Positions 30,610-38,560 of a DNA stretch of 64,000 nt are shown here, piece by piece. Position 1 is the first letter of the stretch, and the number at the start of each line of letters is the position of its first letter. The DNA lies in NCBI GenBank assembly GCA_963803335.1, contig CAWDME010000008.1, forward strand, positions 62,001 to 126,000, written 5' to 3'. The DNA is from DASSUW01 sp963803335 (GTDB lineage: Bacteria; Actinomycetota; Thermoleophilia; Solirubrobacterales; Solirubrobacteraceae). A program made the translations under genes and the position numbers. Below the pieces are notes generated by a model. The model did not search any database, was not told where the DNA came from, and saw only the letters and a program-made list of their open reading frames with translations.

Positions 30610-32244
30610 ATGGCGATCGTCCCCCTCCTCTCCGCGCGCGACCTCAAGAAGTCCTTCGGCGGCCGGCTGATCCTCGACGGGCTCGACCTCGAGCTCGCCG
30701 ACGGCATGCGCGTGGGCGTGCTGGGTCCGAACGGCGGTGGCAAGTCGACGCTGCTGGCGATGCTCGCCGGCCTCGAGGATCCCGACGGCGGCACGATCAC
30801 GCGGCGGCGCGGGCTCGTGCACGCGTTCCTGCCCCAGCACGTGCCCGGCGACGAGCGTACGCCGCTCGCGTGGGTCTTCGCGGCCCGGCCGGAGCTCTCC
30901 GCGCTCGAGGAGCAGATGCACGCGGTGGAGCGGCGGCTGGCCGACCCGGCGCTCGCCCACGACCTCAACGCGATGGGTCGCGCGCTCGCGCACCAGGAGC
31001 GCCTCCTCGCGCAGTGGGCCGACCAGGGCGGGGACCGCGCCGAGGGCGAGGCGCGGACCCTGCTCGACGACCTCGGCGTCACCGACGAGATGCTCGCGAT
31101 GCCGACCAGCGAGCTGAGCGGCGGACAGCGCAAGCTCGTCGCGCTCGCGGCGTGTCTGGCGCGGCGCCCGCAGGTGCTGATGCTCGACGAGCCCGAGGCA
31201 CACCTGGACATGCACCGGCGCGACCAGCTCGAGCGAATCGTCGACGACTTCGACGGCGTCGTGCTGATGGTCTCGCACGACCGCCACCTGCTCGACGCCT
31301 GCGTGGAGGCGATCGCCGAGCTCGACCGCGGCCGCATCCGCATCTGGCCCGGCGGCTACAGCGCCTACGCGGTCGCGCGGCAGCTCGAGCTCGAGAAGCA
31401 GCAGCAGCAGTACGTCACGCAGCAGAAGGAGATCGCGCGCCTCGAGGAGGCGGTCCGCCGCTTCCGCCACTGGGCGCACATCACGGTCAACGAGCGCGCG
31501 GCCAAGCAGGCGCGCGTCAAGCAGATGCAGATCGACAAGATGGAGAAGGTCGAGCGCCCGGTGTTCGAGCGGCGCAAGATGGCGCTCGGATTCCGCAGCG
31601 CCGTCCGCGGCGGGCAGCGCGTGATCGCGCTCGAGACCGTCGACGTCGCCTTCGACCCCGGCGATCCTGTGCTGCTCGACGTCGACCTCACGGTGATGCG
31701 CGGTGAGCGGGTCGGCGTCGTCGGCCCCAACGGCGCCGGCAAGACCGCGCTGCTGCGCACGCTCGGCGGCAGCCTGGCGCCCGCCGGCGGCGAGCGCTGG
31801 ATCGGGTCGGGGATCGAGGTCGGCTACCTGTCGCAGGCCGCGGCCGGGCTGCGCGAGGACCTGTCCGTGATCGACGCCCTGCGCGCCGGCCGCTCGATGG
31901 CCGAGGACACCGCGGTGCGGCGCCTGATGGCGTTCCTGTTCGACTACGAGCAGGTCCGGCGCCCAGTGCGCACGCTCAGCGGCGGCGAGCGCACGCGGCT
32001 CGCGTTCCTGCTGCTGATGGAGGACGCGCCGAACTGCCTGCTGCTCGACGAGCCGACGAACCACCTCGACATCGACTCGATCGAGGCGCTCGAGAGCGCG
32101 CTCGAGCACTACGACGGGACCGTCGTCGCGGTGTCGCACGACCGCTACTTCCTCGATCGCATCGCCGATCGCATCGTGGTCGTGGCCGACGGCGCCGCGC
32201 ACGCCTACGAAGGCGGCTGGTCGGCGAACTTGGCGCGCGTCTGA
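30610..32244 (+). CDS. ABC-F family ATPase
   Basis: Soluble duplicated ABC ATPase of 544 aa without membrane domains; ABC-F proteins act on the ribosome in translation rescue or antibiotic protection. Domain 1: VGVLGPNGGGKSTLLAMLAG (Walker A), TSELSGGQRKLVALAACLA (signature), VLMLDEPEAHLDMHRRDQLE, where the usual DEPTNHLD is DEPEAHLD. The linker is charged and Gln-rich (ELEKQQQQYVTQQKEIARLE), as in the P-site tRNA interaction motif. Domain 2: VGVVGPNGAGKTALLRTLGG, RTLSGGERTRLAFLLLMEDA, LLLDEPTNHLDIDSIEAL. Which subfamily (EttA, Uup, ARE) is unclear. No resistance genes nearby argue for a housekeeping role. Confidence 0.92.
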   Translation: MAIVPLLSARDLKKSFGGRLILDGLDLELADGMRVGVLGPNGGGKSTLLAMLAGLEDPDGGTITRRRGLVHAFLPQHVPGDERTPLAWVFAARPELSALEEQMHAVERRLADPALAHDLNAMGRALAHQERLLAQWADQGGDRAEGEARTLLDDLGVTDEMLAMPTSELSGGQRKLVALAACLARRPQVLMLDEPEAHLDMHRRDQLERIVDDFDGVVLMVSHDRHLLDACVEAIAELDRGRIRIWPGGYSAYAVARQLELEKQQQQYVTQQKEIARLEEAVRRFRHWAHITVNERAAKQARVKQMQIDKMEKVERPVFERRKMALGFRSAVRGGQRVIALETVDVAFDPGDPVLLDVDLTVMRGERVGVVGPNGAGKTALLRTLGGSLAPAGGERWIGSGIEVGYLSQAAAGLREDLSVIDALRAGRSMAEDTAVRRLMAFLFDYEQVRRPVRTLSGGERTRLAFLLLMEDAPNCLLLDEPTNHLDIDSIEALESALEHYDGTVVAVSHDRYFLDRIADRIVVVADGAAHAYEGGWSANLARV

Positions 32245-32281
32245 ACGTTCAGATGCGGCACTGGCCGGGAAGGCTCTCCGC

Positions 32282-33262
32282 ATGGCCCGCTTCCGCAGAG
32301 GACCCGACAAGCCCACCGATCTGAACAAGCGCTCCTGGCTCGCCACGCTCAAGCGCACCGGCAAGGAGTTCAGCCACGACAACCTGACCGACTGGGCGGC
32401 CGCGTTGACGTACTACGCGGTCCTGTCCGTGTTCCCGGCGATCATCGCGCTGATCTCGATCCTCGGCCTCGTGGTCGACCCCGCCACGATCACGCGCGTG
32501 ATCACCGACACCGTCTCCCAGCTCGGCCCGTCGTCAGCCGTCGACACGTTCAAGGGCCCGATCGACCAGATCTCCTCCAACCGCTCCGGCGCCCTGCTCG
32601 GCCTGATCATCGGCGTCGCCGTGGCGCTGTGGACGGCGTCGGGGTACGTCGGCGCCTTCATGCGGGCCTCCAACGCGATCTACGAGCGCGAGGAGGGCCG
32701 ACCGTTCTACCTGCTGCGGCCGCTGCAGATCCTCGTGACGTTCGTGCTCGTGATGATGGCGGCGCTCGTCGTACTGTCGCTGATCGTCTCCGGCCCGGTG
32801 GCCTCGGCGATCGGCAGCGCCGTCGGCCTCGGCGACACCGCGGTCACTGTGTGGGACATCGCCAAGTGGCCGGTGCTGCTCGTCGTCGTCATGGTGATGC
32901 TGGCGGTCCTGTATTGGCCGGCACCCAACGCCCGCCAGAAGAACTTCCGCTGGGTGTCGCCGGGCGCCGTCGTCGCCGTCGTCGTGTGGATCGTCGCCTC
33001 GGCCGCCTTCGCGTTCTACGTCGCCAACTTCAGCTCCTACAACAAGACCTACGGGGCGCTGGGCGGGGTGATCGTCTTCCTCGTGTGGATGTGGATCACC
33101 AACCTGGCGGTGCTGTTCGGCGCCGAGCTGAACGCCGAGATCGAGCGCTCGCGTGAGATCGAGGCCGGCGTGCCGGGCGCCGAGGAGGACATCAAGGCGC
33201 CGTACCGCCGCACCCCCAAGGACGAGGCCGAGGCTCAGCCTTCCGGTGCGTCACGCCGATGA
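32282..33262 (+). CDS. YihY/BrkB-family membrane protein
   Basis: 326-aa polytopic membrane protein of the YihY/virulence factor BrkB family (older annotations as RNase BN are wrong). Typical N-terminus: EFSHDNLTDWAAALTYYAVL followed by SVFPAIIALISILGLV; six hydrophobic helices; C-terminal signature YNKTYGALGGVIVFLVWMWI then NLAVLFGAELNAEIERSREI. A hydrophilic tail of about 40 residues follows. Function not established for the family; possibly transport or envelope integrity. A GGGAAGG Shine-Dalgarno sequence precedes the ATG, 37 bp after the ABC-F gene; the zincin gene begins 9 bp after it, so the three may be co-transcribed. Confidence 0.9.
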   Translation: MARFRRGPDKPTDLNKRSWLATLKRTGKEFSHDNLTDWAAALTYYAVLSVFPAIIALISILGLVVDPATITRVITDTVSQLGPSSAVDTFKGPIDQISSNRSGALLGLIIGVAVALWTASGYVGAFMRASNAIYEREEGRPFYLLRPLQILVTFVLVMMAALVVLSLIVSGPVASAIGSAVGLGDTAVTVWDIAKWPVLLVVVMVMLAVLYWPAPNARQKNFRWVSPGAVVAVVVWIVASAAFAFYVANFSSYNKTYGALGGVIVFLVWMWITNLAVLFGAELNAEIERSREIEAGVPGAEEDIKAPYRRTPKDEAEAQPSGASRR

Positions 33263-33271
33263 TGGGAGGAC

Positions 33272-33931
33272 ATGTCGCGCTATGCGCCGGTCCTCGTCAT
33301 CGCCCTCTGCGTAGCCGCGTCGCTGCTCGGCCTGCGCGTCCACCGCGCGGCCGCCACATCTGAGCGGCCCGACCGCGCCGCGCCGCTCCGGTTCGGGCCC
33401 AACGTGACGGCCGGCGACCGGCAGTGGGTCCTCGCGGCGATCGCGACCGCGCGGCCCGAGGCTCAGCGCCTGATCGACGAGGTCGACGGCACCGTGGTCG
33501 TCGACACCGACCTCAACACGCCCGCCGGGATCATGTCGCCGGGCGGCATGGCCATCGGGCTGACCCACTCGGTCGGTGACCACGCCGGCATCTCGCTCGA
33601 CGTCCGCGAGCTCGACGGCGAGCGCGCGATCGATCGCAACATGGTCGTGCTGCATGAGCTCGGGCACGTGATCGACTTCGAGCTGCTCGACGACCCGCTG
33701 CGGCAGCAGCTCGACGCCGCGATCCCGCCGTCGCGCGAGTGCGACGCGCCGAGCGACGGCATCGGTGGGTGCACCGCGGTGGCCGAGCGCTTCGCCGACA
33801 CGTTCGCCAAGTGGGCCCTGCGCGGCCGCTTCTCGCTCGCCGGCTCTGGCTACGGCATCCCGACGCCCCCGTCGCTGGAGGACTGGGGCATGCCGCTGGG
33901 CCGCCTGGCGATCGAGCTCGACGCGCGCTAG
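33272..33931 (+). CDS. Secreted zincin-like metallopeptidase
   Basis: 219-aa exported protein with signal sequence or N-terminal anchor (YAPVLVIALCVAASLLGLRV). The zinc motif HELGHVIDFELLDD (HExxH plus a downstream Asp) sits near residues 128-141; a second cluster AVAERFADTFAKWAL, about 40 residues later, supplies a Glu as plausible third ligand (gluzincin-like). Two Cys (SRECDAPSDGIGGCTAV) could form a disulfide near the site. The small size suggests a minimal domain that may process peptides or envelope proteins. GGGAGG lies before the ATG. It follows the YihY gene by 9 bp. Confidence 0.75.
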   Translation: MSRYAPVLVIALCVAASLLGLRVHRAAATSERPDRAAPLRFGPNVTAGDRQWVLAAIATARPEAQRLIDEVDGTVVVDTDLNTPAGIMSPGGMAIGLTHSVGDHAGISLDVRELDGERAIDRNMVVLHELGHVIDFELLDDPLRQQLDAAIPPSRECDAPSDGIGGCTAVAERFADTFAKWALRGRFSLAGSGYGIPTPPSLEDWGMPLGRLAIELDAR

Positions 33932-33940
33932 GTGTTAGCC

Positions 33941-33956
33941 GCCCCGCCTTCGGGGC
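33941..33956 (+). terminator. Small GC hairpin after zincin gene
   Basis: GCCCCG-CCTT-CGGGGC, a 6-bp stem with a 4-nt loop 9 bp after the zincin stop and 38 bp before the MFS gene. It may terminate the ABC-F/YihY/zincin transcript; there is no U-run. Confidence 0.45.
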
Positions 33957-33993
33957 AATATGTCAGAAGCTTTGACCCGAGGGAGGCGGAGGC

Positions 33994-35502
33994 ATGGCGA
34001 CGCACATCGGCGAGCAGGAACGAACCGCGACCGCAACGGTGCCGCGCGCGCAGACGACGCAGGACGTCCGGCCGTATCCGGCGTACCGCACCCTGTGGAT
34101 GTGGCTGCTGCTCGGCTGGTTCGCCAGCGGCGCGGACCGCACGATCACCGGCCCCGTCGTCACGTACATGATCCAGACGAAGGCGCCGATCCTGTCCGGC
34201 AGCGCGAACCCGTTCGCGCTCGGCGGCCTCGTCGGCAGCCTGCTGTTCGCCGGCTACATGCTCACCCAGTTCTCGGGCGGCTACGTCGGCGACCGCCTCG
34301 GGCACCGGACGGTGATCGTCATCGCCATCCTGTGGGCGGGCGTCGCGACCGTGCTCACCGGCGTCATGACCGCGCTCGTCGGCTTCGTCGCGCTGCGCGT
34401 CATCACCGGCCTCGGGGCCGGCATGTTCTACTCGAACGATCGCAGCCTGATCGCCGAGCAGAGCCCGCTGGAGAAGCGCAGCCTCGGCATGGGCTGGGTC
34501 ATCACCGGCCTGGCCATCGGCATCACCGCCGCGCTGCTGCTCGCGGCGCCGCTGCTCGACCTCGGCACGTCGGTGTTCGGCAAGGCCGACGCCTGGCGGA
34601 TGCCGTTCATCGCGCTCGGCGCCTGTGCCGTGCTGATCGGCATCGGCATGCACATGTTCTTCCGCAGCCAGAAGGGCGAGCACGCGTTCAAGCCCGCCTA
34701 CCCGGCCGCCCTCGGCCGGCTGGTCGCGTCCTCCGCCGTCTTCTTCGTCGTGATCATGGGCATCTACCTGATCGCCACCAAGGCCGGCCTCAACGAGTGG
34801 CAGGTCGCCGTGCTCGAGACGGCGGCGGCGGTGGTGCTCGTCGGCTTCGTGTTCGCCCGCATGGGCTCCGACGCCGGCCCCGTGCTCAAGAACCGCGACC
34901 TGATGCTCATCTACACGGCGGGCATCGCGATCCTGTGGACGCTGTGGTTCTTCAGCTTCTGGTCGGTCTCGATCGTCGCCGACGCGACCAAGGGCGGCTT
35001 CTGGGAGTCGGCCCTGACTGCCACGTTCTTCGGCGTCGCCGGCATCATCGGCTTCCCGCTCGGCGGCTGGCTCGGTGACCGGCAGAAGCGCGCCGGCCAT
35101 GGCCGCAAGGGCATGCTCGTCGCGTTCACGCTGATCCAGGCGCTGTTGACGATCGCGTTCGGGCTCTACCTGCAGGCGGGCGGCAACGCGGTGTGGGCGC
35201 TCGGCGTGCTGCTGTTCGTCTCCAGCCTGTTCTTCAACGCCCTGCAGCCGATCTGGCACGCGCTCGCCGCCGACCTGGTGCCGAAGGCCGCGCTGCTCGG
35301 GGCGGCGTTCGGGATGATGAACCTGATCAGCGAGATGGGCGCGGTCCTCTCGCCGGCGATCAGCGGCGTGCTGCGCGACGCCACCGGCAGCTGGAACGCG
35401 GCCGTGTTCCTCGACGGCGGGCTGATGCTCGTCAGCTTCCTGCTGCTGTGCTTCGTCAGGGAGCGGAAGGCGGTCGCGCTGAGTCCGTCGGGCGTGGGCT
35501 GA
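33994..35502 (+). CDS. MFS transporter
   Basis: Major facilitator permease of 502 aa with twelve hydrophobic helices. The helix 2-3 loop GGYVGDRLGHRTVIVIAILW is the MFS A-motif (GxxxDRxGHR), repeated in the second half as GGWLGDRQKRAGHGRKGM. The segment LQPIWHALAADLVPKAALLG and C-terminal ALSPAISGVLRDATGSWNAA resemble ACS/phthalate- or sialate-type anion symporters, but the substrate is not evident. GGAGGCGGAGG precedes the ATG. Its last 47 bp overlap the convergent membrane protein gene. Confidence 0.88.
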   Translation: MATHIGEQERTATATVPRAQTTQDVRPYPAYRTLWMWLLLGWFASGADRTITGPVVTYMIQTKAPILSGSANPFALGGLVGSLLFAGYMLTQFSGGYVGDRLGHRTVIVIAILWAGVATVLTGVMTALVGFVALRVITGLGAGMFYSNDRSLIAEQSPLEKRSLGMGWVITGLAIGITAALLLAAPLLDLGTSVFGKADAWRMPFIALGACAVLIGIGMHMFFRSQKGEHAFKPAYPAALGRLVASSAVFFVVIMGIYLIATKAGLNEWQVAVLETAAAVVLVGFVFARMGSDAGPVLKNRDLMLIYTAGIAILWTLWFFSFWSVSIVADATKGGFWESALTATFFGVAGIIGFPLGGWLGDRQKRAGHGRKGMLVAFTLIQALLTIAFGLYLQAGGNAVWALGVLLFVSSLFFNALQPIWHALAADLVPKAALLGAAFGMMNLISEMGAVLSPAISGVLRDATGSWNAAVFLDGGLMLVSFLLLCFVRERKAVALSPSGVG

Positions 35503-36001
35503 GCATGGTCCGCGCGCCGAGCATGGGGCCGAGCACGGCGGCGAGCCACAGCCACGAGACCCCCCACGGGTCCAGCAGGTTCTCGCCGGCCAGCACGACG
35601 ATGGCGACCGAGATCAGCGGGTACGCGAGCAGGGGCTGGTAGCGCTTGGCGATGCCGGCGCGGCGCGCGCCGACGATCACGCCGAGCCACGCGGCGATGC
35701 CGACCCAGACGCCGCCGTTGTCCTGCACGACCGCCCGCTCGAGCAGGACGGTCGCCCACGCGACGGCGAGCGCGAGCCAGACCCAGGTCCTGACGTCACC
35801 CTTCCAGACGACGACGGCGCCGACGCCGATCGTCGCGACCACGAGCAGCACGAACGCCGTGCCGGCGATCGCTCCCGCCAGCAGCCACGCGACGGTCGCC
35901 GCGAGCGCCCCGGCGAGGCCGCCACGCAGCGCCGCCACGACGGTCTTGGCCGCCCGTTGGCGGCGCGTCAGCGTGGGCGGGATGGGCGCGACGACGCTCA
36001 T
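35456..36001 (-). CDS. Hypothetical membrane protein
   Basis: 181-aa polytopic protein with about six short hydrophobic segments (LAGALAATVAWLLAGAIAGT, AFVLLVVATIGVGAVVVWKG, TWVWLALAVAWATVLLERAV, GVWVGIAAWLGVIVGARRAG, LLAYPLISVAIVVLAGENLL, SWLWLAAVLGPMLGARTML). No catalytic motifs and no family I can name. The C-terminal 15 residues are encoded within the 47-bp overlap with the MFS gene. The next gene on this strand (REC-Hpt) is 26 bp upstream. Confidence 0.65.
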   Translation of the reverse strand: MSVVAPIPPTLTRRQRAAKTVVAALRGGLAGALAATVAWLLAGAIAGTAFVLLVVATIGVGAVVVWKGDVRTWVWLALAVAWATVLLERAVVQDNGGVWVGIAAWLGVIVGARRAGIAKRYQPLLAYPLISVAIVVLAGENLLDPWGVSWLWLAAVLGPMLGARTMLSPRPTDSARPPSAP

Positions 36002-36027
36002 GGCACCACCGAAGGTACCGCGCCGAT

Positions 36028-36714
36028 CTAAAGGTGGGCCAGCTCTGCCCGTGTGCGCTCGAAGGCGTCGCTGAGCCGGCGCGTGTGGTCCGGCGCCGCG
36101 CCGAGCTCGCCGCGCTCGCCGAGCCGCTCCAGTTCGCCCGCGATCTCCGCGACGGCGACGGCGCCGACGGCCGCCGCGCCGCCCTTGAGCGTGTGTGCGG
36201 TGCGCGCCACCGCGGGGGCGTCGCCGAGTGCGATCGCGTGGGCGATCGTCTCGATGTGCGTCTCGCCCTGGCTGACGAACACGTCGAGGATCCGGGCGAG
36301 CCGCTCGCCGCCGCCGACCGCTTCGCGCAGCGCGGCGAGCGTCGCGGTGTTGATCACCTGGCCCGTGAACCGCTCGAGCGTGGCGGCGAGCTCGTCGACG
36401 CGCACCGGCTTGGCGATGAAGTCGTCCATCCCCGCCGCCGCGCAGCGTTCCCGCTCGCCGTCGAAGGCGTGGGCGGTCAGCGCGATCACCGGCAGGTGCT
36501 CGCCGCGCCGGCGCAGCTCCGCGGTGGCCGTGTAACCGTCCATCACGGGCATCTGGCAGTCCATGAGCACGGCGACGTACGGTTTCTGCTCGATCGCGTC
36601 GAGCGCCTCGCGCCCGTTCTCGGCTACGTCGACCTGGTACCCACGGCCGCGGAGCATCGCGATCGCGACCGTCTGGTTGACCTCGTTGTCCGCGCCGTCC
36701 CGTGATCCCGTCAC
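36028..36714 (-). CDS. REC-Hpt protein, probably the C-terminal end of a hybrid sensor kinase
   Basis: 228-aa protein made of a response-regulator receiver domain and a histidine phosphotransfer (Hpt) domain. REC: DNEVNQTVAIAMLRGRGYQV begins at helix 1; the phospho-acceptor Asp is in VAVLMDCQMPVMDGYTATAE, then PVIALTAHAFDGERERC and DDFIAKPVRVDELAAT (Thr and Lys present). Hpt: ARTAHTLKGGAAAVGAVAVA with the phospho-His. The first beta strand of REC (normally ILVVDD) is absent: the sequence before DNEVNQ is unrelated (GSRDGA). This order is the C-terminus of hybrid histidine kinases, so the gene looks cut off from its kinase part. The GTG start is the first available. Confidence 0.75.
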   Translation of the reverse strand: MTGSRDGADNEVNQTVAIAMLRGRGYQVDVAENGREALDAIEQKPYVAVLMDCQMPVMDGYTATAELRRRGEHLPVIALTAHAFDGERERCAAAGMDDFIAKPVRVDELAATLERFTGQVINTATLAALREAVGGGERLARILDVFVSQGETHIETIAHAIALGDAPAVARTAHTLKGGAAAVGAVAVAEIAGELERLGERGELGAAPDHTRRLSDAFERTRAELAHL

Positions 36715-36818
36715 GCTACGGCGAGCGCTACCTCTACGAGAAGGACGGCGGGGCCGCCTGGCTCAGCGCGCCTCTCCACCCAGAGATCTTGCGCATTCTG
36801 GCGAGTTTTGACACCTGA
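36702..36818 (+). other. 38-codon orphan reading frame, possible gene remnant
   Basis: From a GTG, this frame encodes a protein-like segment (RYGERYLYEKDGGAAWLSAP, then LHPEILRILASFDT and a TGA) that overlaps the truncated start of the REC-Hpt gene on the other strand. It could be the C-terminal end of an unrelated gene left at a rearrangement junction, or chance. I recognise no family. Confidence 0.25.
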
Positions 36819-36830
36819 AACATTCGTGTC

Positions 36831-38474
36831 TTACGCCACGACGCGGTCGCGCCCGGCGCGCTTGGCCGCGTACAGGCGCTGATCCGCGATCTCCGTCAGC
36901 GCCCGCAGGTCGCTGGCGTTCTCGGCCGTGGCGACGCCGATGCTCGCCGTCAGCGTCATGCCTGGAGCGATGCGGCTCCACGGCTCTTCGCTGATCGCGG
37001 CGCGCAGACGCTCGCAGGCCGTCGCCGCCGCGTTGGCGTCGGTCTGCGGCATCAGCAGCACGAACTCCTCGCCACCGGTGCGCACCACCACATCCTGGCC
37101 GCGCATCTCGCCGAGCAGCAGCGCGGCGACGCGCATGAGCACCTCGTCGCCGGCCTGGTGGCCGAAGCGGTCGTTGACCACCTTGAAGTGGTCGAGGTCG
37201 AGCACGGCGAGGCTGAACGGCCCGGGCCCGGGCGCGGCGGCGTGGCGGCCGACCTCGCGGGCGAGATAGCGGCGGTTGTGCAGGCCGGTAAGCCAGTCGC
37301 GGTCGGCCTGCTCGCGCAGCTGCTCCTGAAGCGTCTCGAGCTGCTCGGTGCGGCGCTCGAGCGCGCGCCGCGCCTCGGCGAGCTCGGCCACCACGCCCTC
37401 GAGCTCGCGGTTCTTGGCGGCGAGGGCGTCGGACTCGGTGCGCGCCGCGTCCGTCTCCAGCGTTGCGCGCTCGAGGCCGCGCTGCAGCGCCGACAGCTCC
37501 TGGAACGCCGCGCGCTCGATCGCGACGCTGTGCGCGAGCACGTTGTAGGCCTCCTCGGTACGGCCCGCCTCGCGCAACGGGGCGGCGACGGTCGTGAGGA
37601 TCATGCTGCGCGCCTGCGGCACGCGCTCGCCGAGCCGCTGGACGGCGTGCTGGCCGGAGCGCTCGGCGTCGTCGAGACGCTCGAGGGCGAGCAGCGCCTG
37701 CACCTCGATCACGACGCTCATCGCCAGCAGGTACGGGTTCGGGTCGCCGTCCGTGGTGAGCAGGTCGACGGCGCTGCGGGCGTCGGCGAGCGCCTCCTCA
37801 GGGCGCCCGGCCCGCAGCCGGACCTCCGAGCGCGTGCAGCTGAGGACGGCGAGCGCGAAGCGGTTGTGCGGCGCGAGCGGCTCCACGGTCGCGATCGCGA
37901 CGCCGAGCTGCGCCTCGGCGCCCGCGAGGTCGCCGGCTTCCATCGTGTAGTGGGCGAGGTCGTTGCGCGACATCGCCTCGTCCCAGCGTTTGCCGGCCTC
38001 GATCGACAGGCGCAGCACCTCGTGCAGACGCTCGTGCCAGTCGCTCACCCCGATGTTGCCGAACACCAGGCAGGCGTAGCGGCGCGTGAACACGCGCAGG
38101 CTGAGGTCGGCGAGCTTGTCGGCGAGCGCGATCGCGCGCTCGGCCTGGGCGAGCGACTCGGGGTAGGACCCCGCGAAGAAGTTCAGCTGCCCCTTGACGG
38201 CGGCGAGCTCGGCCCGTGCGGCGTCGTCGTTGGCCGCTTCGGCGAACGGCTCGGCCTCCGAGGTCAGCGTGACGGCGCCCTGCAGGTCGCCGCGCTGGAG
38301 CATCACCGCGGCCTGGAGCACCAGCGCGCGGCAGCGCAGCGCCGGATCGTCGAGCGTGCGGCCCATCTCGTGGCAGCGGACCGCCTCGCCGAGCGCGGCG
38401 TCGTGGTCCTCGTGGTGAAGGTCGCGGGCGCGATCGAGCGCCCAATGGACCTCGATCGCCTCGGTGGAGCCCAT
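36831..38474 (-). CDS. Diguanylate cyclase with N-terminal TPR-like repeats
   Basis: 547-aa signalling protein that should make cyclic di-GMP from two GTP. Residues 1-330 are helical tetratricopeptide-like repeats (for example ALAQAERAIALADKLADLSL-type units), about 330-385 a coiled coil (ELEGVVAELAEARRALERRT), and 385-547 the GGDEF domain: DWLTGLHNRRYLAREV, FSLAVLDLDHFKVVNDRFGH, active site RTGGEEFVLLMP and IGVATAENASDLRALTEIAD. The product-inhibition I-site RxxD is present (RGQD, five residues before GGEEF). No membrane segment: a cytoplasmic sensor of protein partners, perhaps. The ATG at 38474 was chosen as the start of the repeat domain. Neighbour of the REC-Hpt gene. Confidence 0.9.
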   Translation of the reverse strand: MGSTEAIEVHWALDRARDLHHEDHDAALGEAVRCHEMGRTLDDPALRCRALVLQAAVMLQRGDLQGAVTLTSEAEPFAEAANDDAARAELAAVKGQLNFFAGSYPESLAQAERAIALADKLADLSLRVFTRRYACLVFGNIGVSDWHERLHEVLRLSIEAGKRWDEAMSRNDLAHYTMEAGDLAGAEAQLGVAIATVEPLAPHNRFALAVLSCTRSEVRLRAGRPEEALADARSAVDLLTTDGDPNPYLLAMSVVIEVQALLALERLDDAERSGQHAVQRLGERVPQARSMILTTVAAPLREAGRTEEAYNVLAHSVAIERAAFQELSALQRGLERATLETDAARTESDALAAKNRELEGVVAELAEARRALERRTEQLETLQEQLREQADRDWLTGLHNRRYLAREVGRHAAAPGPGPFSLAVLDLDHFKVVNDRFGHQAGDEVLMRVAALLLGEMRGQDVVVRTGGEEFVLLMPQTDANAAATACERLRAAISEEPWSRIAPGMTLTASIGVATAENASDLRALTEIADQRLYAAKRAGRDRVVA

Positions 38475-38533
38475 CAGGTTCCCGTTCGGCCGCGCGGCCG
38501 GGGAACTTGAGTGGCCGCAACTATGATCGCGGC

Positions 38534-38560
38534 ATGCCAGACGAGGCGCTCGCTGGATAG
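38534..38560 (+). CDS. Possible leaderless 8-codon upstream ORF
   Basis: ATG CCA GAC GAG GCG CTC GCT GGA TAG encodes MPDEALAG; its stop is directly followed by the ATG of the next gene in the same frame. TATGAT (38522-38527) lies 6 nt before the ATG, so a leaderless mRNA would begin with this mini-frame, and the downstream gene would be reached by re-initiation. There is no Shine-Dalgarno sequence for the downstream ATG. Confidence 0.4.
   Translation: MPDEALAG

Noticed and set aside
29197..32382. 1061-codon open frame antisense to ppa and the ABC-F gene
   Set aside because: It crosses several unrelated real genes and has low-complexity RxxE/H composition typical of antisense shadows in high-GC DNA.
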